A stretch of DNA of 64,000 nt from Chamaelirium japonicum (Eukaryota; Streptophyta; Magnoliopsida; Liliales; Melanthiaceae). Position numbers and translations under genes: made by a program. The notes below the pieces were generated by a model that saw only the letters and a list, made by a program, of their open reading frames with translations, had not been told where the DNA came from and did no database searches. The DNA is taken from positions 40,223,949 to 40,287,948 of the forward strand of contig OX393553.1 of assembly GCA_947650365.1 (NCBI GenBank), read 5' to 3'. This document shows, piece by piece, positions 49,101 through 61,200 of the stretch; within the stretch, counting starts at the first letter, position 1; each line of letters opens with the position of its first letter.

Positions 49101-51830
49101 ATGCATCGTGCAAAAGAATTAGAATGGATTGTATGAATGAATTAGAATGGATCGTGCTAATAAATTAGAATGGATCGTACGAATGAATTAGAATAGATTG
49201 TGTGAATGAATTAGCATGGATCGTACGAATGAATTAGAATGGATCGTAATAATGGATCGTACGAATGAAATAGAATGGATCGTACAAATGAATTAGCATG
49301 GATCGTGCTAATGAATTAGAATGGAACGTACAAATGAATTAGAATAGATTGTGCGAATGAAATAGAATGGATCGTACGAATGAATTAGAATGGATCCATT
49401 CTATTTCATTCGTATGATCCATTCTAATTCCTTCGTACGATCCATTCTTATTCATTCCCATGAATGTATCCATTCTACTTCATACGTACGATCCATTCTA
49501 ATTCATTTATACGATCCAATCTAATTCATTCATACAATCCATTCTAATTCATTCGCACGAATTTATCCATTCAAATTCATTCGTACGATCCATTATAATT
49601 CATTCGCACAATCTATTCTAATTCATTCGTACGTTCCATTCTAATTCATTCGCACAATCTATTCTAATTCATTCGTACGATCCATTCTAATTTATTCGCA
49701 CGATCCATTCTAATTCATTCATACGATCCATTCTATTTCATTCATACGATCCATTCTAATTCATTCGTACGATCCATTCTAATTCATTCGTATGATCCAT
49801 TCTAATTCATTCGTATGATCCATTATATTTCATTCGCATGAATGTATCCATTCTAATTCATTCGTACGATCCATTCTAATTCATTCGTACGATCCATTCT
49901 ATTTCATTCGTATGATCCATTCTAATTCATTTGTACGATCCATTCTAATTCCTTCGTACGATCCATTCTAATTCATTCGCACGATCCATTCTAATTCATT
50001 CGTACGATCCATTCGAATTGATTCACACGATCCATTCTAATTCATTCGCACAATCTATTCTAATTCATTCGCACGAATGTATCCATTCTAATTCATTCGC
50101 ACGATCCATTCTAATTCATTCGCACGATCCATTCTAATTCATTCGCACGATCCATTCTAATTCATTAATACGATCCAATCTAATTCATTCATACGATCCA
50201 TTCTAATTCATTCATACAATCCATTCTAATTCTTTCACACGATCCGTTCTAATTGATTCATACGATCCATTCTAATTCATTTGTACTATTCATTCTAATT
50301 CAATCCATTCTAATTCATTCGTACGATCCATTCTTACTCATTCATACAATCCATTCTAATTCATTCGCACGAATTTATCCATTCTAATTCATTCGTACGA
50401 TCCATTCTAATTCATTCGCACAATCTATTCTAATTCATTCGCACGAATGAATCCATTCTAATTCATTCTAACAATCCATTCTATTTAATTCGTACGATCT
50501 ATTCTTACTCATTCGTATGATCCATTCTAATTCATTCGCACGAATATATCCATTCTAATTCATTCGTATGGATACATTCGTGCGAATAAATTATAATGGG
50601 TCGTACGAATGAATTAGAATGGATAGTACGAATGAATTAGAATGGATCGTACAAATGAATTAGAATAGATTGTGCGACGAATGTATCCATTCTAATTCAT
50701 TCGTACAATCCATTCTAATTCATTCATACGATCATAGATCGTACGAAGGAATTAGAATGGATCATACGAATGAATTAGAATGAATGGATCGTACGAATGA
50801 ATTAGAATGGATCGTACGAATGAATTAGAATGGATACATTCGTGCGAATGAATTAGAATGGATCGTACGAATGAGTAAGAATGGATCGTACAAATGAAAT
50901 AGAATGGATTGTACGAAGGAATTAGAATGGATCATACGAATGAAATAGAATGGATCGTACGAAGGAATTAGAATGGATCGTACGAATGAATTAGAATGGA
51001 TCGTATGAATGAATTAGAATGGATCGTACGAATGAAATAGAATGGATTATACGAATGAATTAGAATGGATCGTACGAATGAATTAGCATGGATCGTGCTA
51101 ATGAATTAGAATGGAACGTACGAATGAATTAGAATGGATCGTAGAATGGATCGTATGAATGAATTAGATTGGATCGTATGAATGAATTAGAATGGATCGT
51201 ACGAATAAATTAGAATAGATCGTACGAAGGAATTAGAATGGATCATACGAAGGAATTAGAATGGATGCATTCGTTCGAATGAATTAGAATGGATCGTACG
51301 AATGAATTAGAATGGATCGTACGAATGAAATAAAATGGATTGTACGAATGAATTAGAATGGATCGCACGAATAAATTAGAATAGATACAATCGTGCAAAA
51401 GAATTAGAATGGATCGTACGAATGAAATAGAATGGATTGTATGAATGAATTAGATTGGATCGTACGAATAAATTAGAATGGATACATTCGTGCAAAAGAA
51501 TTAGAATGGATTGTATGAATGAATTAGAATGGATCGTACGAATGAGTAAGAATGGATTGTACGAATGAATTAGAATAGATCGTGCGAATGAATTAGAATG
51601 GATCGTGCGAATGAATTAGAATGGATATGGATACATTCGTGCGAATGAATTAGAATGGATCGCACGAATGAATTAGATTGGATCGTACGAATGAATTAGA
51701 ATGGATCAGATCGTGCGAATGAATTAGAATGGATCGTATGAATGAATTAGAATGGATTGTACGAATGAATTAGAATGGTTTCGTACGATCCATTCTAATT
51801 TATTGCCATGAATGTATCCATTGATCGTAC

Positions 51831-51860
51831 GAATGAATTAGAATGCATTCTAATTCATTC
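51831..51860. repeat. 30-bp perfect palindrome at a strand switch, third site
   Basis: Same junction as at 34075-34104 with matching downstream sequence, so the two sites are duplicates of one rearranged segment. Confidence 0.92.
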
Positions 51861-54800
51861 ATACGATCCATTCTAATTCATTCATACAATCCATTCTAAT
51901 TCATTCTAATTTATTCGTAATTCGTACGATCCATTCTAATTCATTAGCACGATCCAAATTCATTCATTCTTACGATCTATTCTATTTCATTCGTACGATC
52001 CATTCTTATCGCACGATCCATTCTAATTCATTTGCATCGCACGATCCATTCTAATTCAGTCGCACGATCGATTCTAATTCATTCGTACGATCCATTCTAA
52101 TATCTTTGTATGACCCATTATATTTCATTCATACGATCCATTCTAATTCATTAATATGATCCAATCTAATTCATTCATACGATCCATTCTAATTCCTTCA
52201 TACGATCCATTCTAATTCATACGATCCATTCTATTTCATCCGTACGATCCATTCTAATTCATTCGTACGAACCATTCTAATTCATTCGTACGATCCATTC
52301 TAATTCATTCGCACAATCTATTCTAATTCATTCGCTCGAATGTATCCATTCTAATTCATTCGTACGTATCCATTCTAATTCATTCGCACGAATGTATCCA
52401 TTCGAATTTATTCGCACGATCCATTGTAATTCATTCGCACGATTCATTCTAAATCATTCGTTCGATCCATTCTAATTCATTCGTACGATCCATTCTAATT
52501 CATTCGTACGATTCATTCTAATTCATTCGTATAATCCATTCTTACTCATTCGTACGATCCATTCTAATTCATTCGTACGATCCATTCTAATTCATTCGCA
52601 CGATCCATTCTAATTCATTCATACGGTCCATTCTAATTCATTCGCACGAATGTATCCATTCTAATTCAATCATACGATCTATTCTAATTCATTCGTACGA
52701 TCTATTCTAATTCACTTATACAATCCATTTTAATTCATTCACACGAATGTATCCATTCTAATTCCTTCGTACTATCTATTCTAATTCATTCGTACGATCC
52801 ATTCTAATTCATTCATACGATCCAATCTAATTCATTTGTACGATCTATTCTAATTGTACGATCCATTCTTACTCATTCGTACGATCCATTCTAATTCATT
52901 TGCACGAATGTATCCATTCTAATTCATTCGTACGATCCATTCTAATTCATTTGCACGATCCATTCTAATTCATTCATACGATCCATTCTAATTCATTCGT
53001 ACGATCCATTCTACTTCATTCGCATGATCCATTCTAATTCATTAATACGATCCAATCTAATTCATTTATACGATCCATTCTAATTCATTCGTACAATCCA
53101 TTCTAATTCATTCGCACGATCCATTCGAATTCACTCATACGATCCATTCTAATTCATTCGTATGATCCATTCCGAATGAATTAGAATGAATCGTGCTAGT
53201 GAATTAGAATTGATCGTACGAATGAATTAGAATAGATTCTGCGAATGAATTAGAATGGATCGTACGAATGAATTAGAATGGATCATACGAATGAATTAGA
53301 ATGGATATATTCATGCAAATAAATTAGAATGGATCGTATGAGTTAATTAGAATGGATCGTACGAATGAATTAGAATGGATACATTCGTGCGAATGAATTA
53401 GAACATACGATCCATTCTAATTCATTCGTACGATCCATTCTAATTCATTCGCACGATCCATTCTAATTCATTCATACGATCCAATCTAATTCATTCATAC
53501 GATCCATTCTAATTCATTCGCACGAATGTATCCATTCAAATTCATTCGCACGATCCATTCTAATTCATTCATACAATCCATTCTAATTCTTTCCACGAAT
53601 GTATCCATTCTAATTTATTCGTACGATCCATTCTAATTCATTCGTACGATCCATTCTAATTCATTCGCACAATCTATTCTAATTCATTCGTATTATCAAT
53701 TCTAATTCATTAGCACGATCCATTCTAATTCATTCATACGATCCATTCTAATTCATTCGCACGATCCATTCTAATTCATTGATACAATCCATTCTAATTC
53801 TTTTGCATGAATGTATCCATTCTAATTCATTTGTACGATCCATTCTAATTCATTTGTACAACATTCTAATTCATTCATACGATCCATTCTAATTCATTCG
53901 TACGATCCATTCTAATTCATTCGTACGATCCATTCTAATTCATTCATACGATCCATTCTAATTTATTCGCACAATCTATTCTAATTCATTCGTATGATCC
54001 ATTTTAATTCATTCGCACGATTCATTCTAATTCATTCGCATGAATGTATCCAATATAATTCATTCGTACGATCCATTCTAATTCCTTCGTACGATCCATT
54101 CTAATTCATTCGTACGATCCATTCTAATTCATTCGTACGATCCATTCTAATTCATTCGTACGATCCATTCTAATTCATTCACGATCCATTCTAATTCCTT
54201 CGTACGATCCATTCTAATTCATTCGTACGATCCATTCTAATTCATTCGCACGATCCATTCTAATTCATTCGCACGATCCATTCTAATTCATTCATACGAT
54301 CCAATCTAATTCATTCGTACGATCCATTCTAATTCATTCGTACGATCCATTCTAATTCCTTTGTACGATCCATTCTAATTCCTTCGTACGATCCATTCTA
54401 ATTCAATCGTATGATCCATTCTAATTCATTAGCACGAATATATCCATTCTAATTCATTCGTACGATCCATTCTAATTCATTCATACGATCCATTCTATGT
54501 CATTCATATGACCATTCTATTTCATTCGTACGATCCATTCTATTTCCTTTGTTCTAATTCATTCATACGATCCATTCTAATTCATTAGTACATAGGAATT
54601 AGAATGGATCATACGAATGAAATATAATGTGTCGTACAAAGGAATTAGAATGGATCTAATTCCTTTGTACGACCCATTATATTTCATTCGTATGATCCAT
54701 TCTAATTCCTTTGTACGATCCATTCTAATTCATTCCCATGAATGTATCCATTCTAATTCGTACGTACGATCCATTCTAATTCATTCGCACAATCTATTCG

Positions 54801-56883
54801 AATTCATTCATACGATCCATTCTAATTCATTCGCACGAATGTATCCATACGAATGAAATATAATGGGTCGTACAAAGGAATTAGAATGGATCGTACGAAG
54901 GAATTAGAATGGATTGTATGAATGAATTAGAATGAATTCATACGATCCATTCGAATTCATTCATTAGATCCATTCTAATTCATTCGTACGATCCATTCTA
55001 ATTCATTCATACAATCCATTCTAATTCTTTCACACGATCCATTCTATTTCATTCGTACGATCCATTCTAATTCATTCGTACAATCCATTCTATTTCATTC
55101 GTACGATCCATTCTTACTCATTCGTATGATCCATTCTAATTCATTCGCACGAATGTATACATTCTAATTCATTCGCACGATCCATTCTAGTTCATTTGTA
55201 CGATCCATTCTAATTCATTCGCAAGGATCGTATGAATGAATTAGAATGGATCGTGCGACGTACGATCCATTCTAATTCCTTTGTACGACCCATTATATTT
55301 CTTTCGTATCGTACGATCCATTCTAATTCATTCGCACGATCCATTCTAATTCATTCATACGATCCATTCTAATTAATTCATACAATCCATTCTAATTCTT
55401 TCGTACGATCCATTCTAATTCATTCGTACAATCCAATCTAATTCATTCGTACGATCCATTCAAATTCATTCGTACGATCCATTTTAATTGCTTCGTACGA
55501 ATGTATGGATTGTACGAATGAATTAGAATGAATCGTATGAATGAAATAGAATGGATTGTACGAAGGAATTAGAATGGATCATACGAATGAAATAGAATGG
55601 ATCGTAATCTAATTCATTCATATGATCCATTCTAATTCATTCGCACAATCTATTCTAATTCATTCGTACGATCCATTCTAATTCATTCGTACGATCCATT
55701 CTAATTCATTCACATGAATGTATCCATTCTAATTCATTCGTACGATCCATTCTAATTCATTCGCACAATCTATTCTAATTCATTCGTACGATCAATTCTA
55801 ATTCATTAGCATGATCCATTCTAATTCATTCGTACGATCTATTCTAATTCATTCGTACGATCCATTATTACTCATTCGTATGATCCATTCTAATTCATTC
55901 GCACGAATGTATCCTACGAATGAATTAGAATGGATATATTCGTGCAAATGAATTAGAATGGATCGTATGTATGAATTAGAATGGATACATTCATGGGAAT
56001 GAATAAGAATGGATCGTACGAATGAATTAGAATGGATCGTACAAATGAATTAGAATGGATCGTACGAATGAAATAGAATGGATCGTACGTATGAATTAGA
56101 AAGGATCGTGCGAAGGAATTAGAATGGATCGTGCGAATGAATTAAAATGGATCGTACGAATGAATTAGATTGGATCGTATGAATGAATTATAATGGATTA
56201 TGCGAATGAATTAGAATGGATCGTACGAATGAATTAGAATGGATCGTATGAATGAATTAGAATAGATTGTATGAATGAATTAGAATGGATCATACGAATG
56301 AGTAAGAATGGATCGTACGAATGAAATAGAATGGATTGTACGAATGAATTAGAAGGGATCGTATGAATGAATTAGAATGGATCGTACAAAGGATGGATAC
56401 ATTCGTACGAACGAATTAGAATGGATCGTACGAATAAATTAGATTGGATCGTATGAATGAATTAGAATGGATCGTGCGAATGAATTAGAATGAATCGTGT
56501 GAATGAATTAGAATGGATTGTATGAATGAATTAGAATAGATCGTGCGAATGAATTAGAATGGATCGTACGTATGAATTAGAATGGATCGTATGAATGAAT
56601 TAGAATGGATCGTGCGAATGAATTAGAATGGATCGTGCGAATGAATTAGAATGGATCGTACAAATGAATTAGAATGGATCGTAGGAATGAATTAGAATGG
56701 ATCGTACGAAGGAATTAGAATGGATCATACGAATGAATTAGAATGGATCGTATAAATGAATTAGATTGGATCGTATGAATGAATTACAATGGATCGTGCG
56801 AATGAATTAGAATGGATTGTATGAAGGAATTAGAATAGATCGTACGAAGGAATTAGAATGGATTGTACGAATGAATTAGATTG

Positions 56884-58265
56884 GATATATTCGTGCAAAT
56901 GAATTAGAATGGATCGTATGAATGAATTAGAATGGATTGTGCGAATGAATTAGAATGGATCGTGCGAATGAATTAGAATGGATCGTACGAATGAATTAGA
57001 ATGGATCATATGAATGAATTACAATGGATCGTACTAAGGAATTAGAATGGATCATACGAATGAATTAGAATGGATCGTATGAATGAATTAGATTGGATCG
57101 TATGAATGAATTAGAATGGATCGTGCGAATGAATTAGAGTGGATCGTGCGAATGAATTAGAATGGATTGCACGAAGGAATTAGAATGGATCGTACGAAGG
57201 AATTTGAATGGATCGTACGAATGAATTAGAATGGATATGTTCGTGCAAATGAATTAGAATGGATCGTACGAATGAATTAGAATGGATCGTATGAATGAAT
57301 TAGAATGGATCGTGCGAATGAATTAGAATGGATTGTGCGAATGAATTAGAATGGATCGTACGAATGAATTAGAATGGATCGTACGAAGGAATTAAAATGG
57401 ATCATACGAATGAATTAGAATGGATCGTATGAATGAATTAGATTGGATCGTATGAATGAATTAGAATGGATCGTGCGAATGAATTAGAATGGATCGTGCG
57501 AATGAATTAAAATGGATTGTACGAAGGAATTAGAATGGATCGTACGAAGGAATTAGAATGGATCGTACGAATGAATTAGAATAGATATATTTGTGCAAAT
57601 GAATTAGAATGGATCGTGCGAATGAATTAGAATGGATCGTGCGAATGAATTAGAATGGATCGTACGAATGAATTAGAATGGATCGTATGAATGAATTAGA
57701 ATGGATCGTACGAAGGAATTAGAATGGATCGTACGAATGAATTAGAATGGATCGTATGAATGAATTAGATTGGATCGTATAAATGAATTAGAATGGATCG
57801 TGCGAATGAATTAGAATGGATCGTGCGAATGAATTAGAATGGATTGTACGAAGGAATTAGAATGGGTCGTACGAAGGAATTGGAATGGATCGTACGAATG
57901 AATTAGAATGGATATATTCGTGCAAATGAATTAGAATGGATTGTACAAATGAATTAGAATGGATCGTATGAATGAATTAGAATGGATCGTGCGAATGAAT
58001 TAGAATGGATCGTGCGAATGAATTAGATTGGATCGTACGAATGAATTAGAATGGATCGTACGAATGAATTAGAATGGATTGTACGAAGGAATTAGAATGG
58101 ATCATACGATTGAATTAGAATGGATTGTATGAATGAATTAGAATGGATCGTATGAATGAATTAGATTGGATCGTATGAATGAATTAGAATGGATCGTGCG
58201 AATGAATTAGAATGGATCGTGCGAATGAATTAGAATGGATTGTACGAAGGAATTAGAATGGATCG
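56884..58265. repeat. 350-bp higher-order repeat, about 4 copies
   Basis: A distinctive 28-bp unit (GATATATTCGTGCAAATG and variants) starts copies at 56884, 57234, 57584 and 57911. The first two intervals are 350 bp (28 + 14 x 23) and the third is 327 bp, one unit shorter. Variant units such as GATTGGATCGTATG and GAAGGAATTAG keep their places within each copy. Confidence 0.85.
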
Positions 58266-61200
58266 TATGAATGAATTAGAATGGATCGTGCGAATGAATT
58301 AGAATGGATCGTACGAATGAATTAGAGTTGATACATTCGTGCGAATGAATTAGAATGGATCGTACGAATGAGTAAGAATGGATCGTACGAATGAATTAGA
58401 ATAGATCGTATGAATGAATTAGAATGGATCGTACGAATGAATTAGAATGGATCGTATGAATGAATTAGAAAAAATCATGCGAATGAATTAGAACGGATCG
58501 TATGAATGAATTAGAATGGATCGTACTTATGAATTAGAATGGATCGTACGAATGAATTAGAATCGATACATTCGTGCGAATGAATTAGAATGGATCGTAT
58601 GAATGAATTATAATGGATTGTGCGAATGAATTAGAATGGATCGTACGAATGAATTAGAATGGATACATGATCCATTCTAATTCATTCATACGATCCATTT
58701 TAATTCATTCGTACGATCCATTCTAATTCCTTTGTACGATCCATTCTAATTCATTCATACGATCCATTCTCGTATAAATGAATTAGAATGGATCGTACGT
58801 ATGAATTAGAATGGATACATTCATGGGAATGAATAAGAATGGATCGTACGAATGAATTAAAATGGATCGTACAAATGAATTAGAATGGATCGTACGAATG
58901 AATTAGAATGGATCGTACGAATGAAATAGAATGGATCGTACGTATGAATTAGAATGGATCGTGCGAATGAATTAGAATGGATCGTACGAATGAATTAGAA
59001 TGGATCGTACGAAAGAATTAGAATGGATATATTCGTGCAAATGAATTAGAATGGATCGTACGAATGAATTAGAATGGATCGTGCTAATGAATAGAATGGA
59101 TCGTACGAATGAATTAGAATAGATTGTGCGAATGAATTAGAATGGATCGTACGAATGAATTAGAATGGATCGTAATAATGGATCGTACGAATGAAATAGA
59201 ATGAATCGTACGATTGAATTAGCATAAATCATGCTAATGAATTAGAATGGAACGTACGAATGAATTAGAATAGATTGTGTGAATGAATTAGAATGGATCG
59301 TACGAATGAATTAGAATGGATCGTGCTAATGAATTAGAATGGATCGTACTTATGAATTAGAATGGATCGTACGTGCGAATGAATTAGAATGGATTATACG
59401 AATGAAATAGAATGGATCATACGAATGAAATAGAATGGATCGTACGAAGGAATTAGAATGGATCGTATGAATGAATTAGATTGGATCGTATTAATGAATT
59501 AGAATGGGTCGTACGAATGAATTAGAATGGATCGTGCTAATGAGTAAGAATGGATCCTATCACGATCTATTCTAATTCATTCGTACAATCCATTCTATTT
59601 CATTTGTACGATCTCTTCTAATTCATTTGTACAATCCATTCAAATTCATTCGTACGATCCATTCTACGATCCATTCTAATTCATTCGTACGTTCCATTCT
59701 AATTCATTAGCACGATCCATGTTAATGAATTAGAATGGATCGTACAAATGAATTAGAATGGATCGTACGAAGGAATTAGAATGGATCGTACGAAGGAATT
59801 AGAATGGATAGTACGAAGGAATTAGAATGGATCGTACGAATGAATTTGAATGGATACATTCGTCGCACAATCTATTCTAATTCATTCGTACGATCCATTC
59901 TAATTCATTCGTACGATCCATTCTATTTCATTCGCACGATCCATTCTAATTCATTCGCACGAATGTATCCATTCTAATTCATTCATACGATCCATTCTAA
60001 TTCATTCATACAATCCATTCTAATTCTTTCACACGATTCATTCTAATTCATTCGTACGATCCATTCTAATTCATTCGTACAATCAATTCTATTTCATTCG
60101 TACGATCCATTCTAATTCATTCGTACGATCCATTCTAATTCATTCGCACGAATGTATCCATTCTAATTCATTCGTACGATCCATTCTAATTCATTCGCAC
60201 GAATGTATCCATACGAATGATATAGAATGGATACATTCGTGCGAATGAATTAGAATGGATCATATGAATGAGTAAGAATGGATCGTACGAATGAAATAGA
60301 ATGGATTGTACGAATGAATTAGATTGGATCATATGAATGAATTAGAATGGATCGTGCGTTGTACGAATAAATTAGAATGGATCGTATGAATGAATTAGAA
60401 TGGATCGTGCTAATGAATTAGAATAGATTGTGCGAATGAATTAGAATGGATCGTACTAATGAATTAGATTGGTTCATATGAATGAATTAGAATGGATCGT
60501 GCGAATGAATTAGAATGGATCGTACAAATGAATTAGAATGGATCGTACGAATGAATTAGAATGGATCGTACGAAGGAATTAGAATGGATCGTACGAAGGA
60601 ATTAGAATGGATCGTATGAATGAATTAGAATGGATCGTACGAATGAATAAGAATGGGTACATTCGTCGCACAATCTAATCTAATTCATTCGTACGATCCA
60701 TTCTAATTCATTCGTATGATCCATTCTATTTCATTCGCACGATCCATTCTAATTCATTCGCACGAATGTATCAATTCTAATTCATTCATACGATCCATTC
60801 TAATTCATTCATACAATCCATTTTAATTCTTTCACACGATCCATTCTAATTCATTCGTTCGATCCATTCTAATTCATTCGCACGATCTATTCTAATTCAT
60901 TCGTGCGATCCATTCTAATTCCTTCGTACGATCCATTCTAATTCCTTCGTACGATCCATTCTAATTCATTCCCATGAATGTATCCATTCTAATTGATACG
61001 TACGATCCATTCTATTTCATTCGTACGATCCATTCTTACTCATTCGTACGATCCATTCTAATTCATTCGTACGAATGTATCCACTCTAATTCATTCGTAC
61101 GATCCATTCTAATTCCTTCGTACGATCCATTCTAATTCGATCCATTCTAATTCATTCATACGTACAAATTCATACGTACAATCTATTATTACGATCCATT

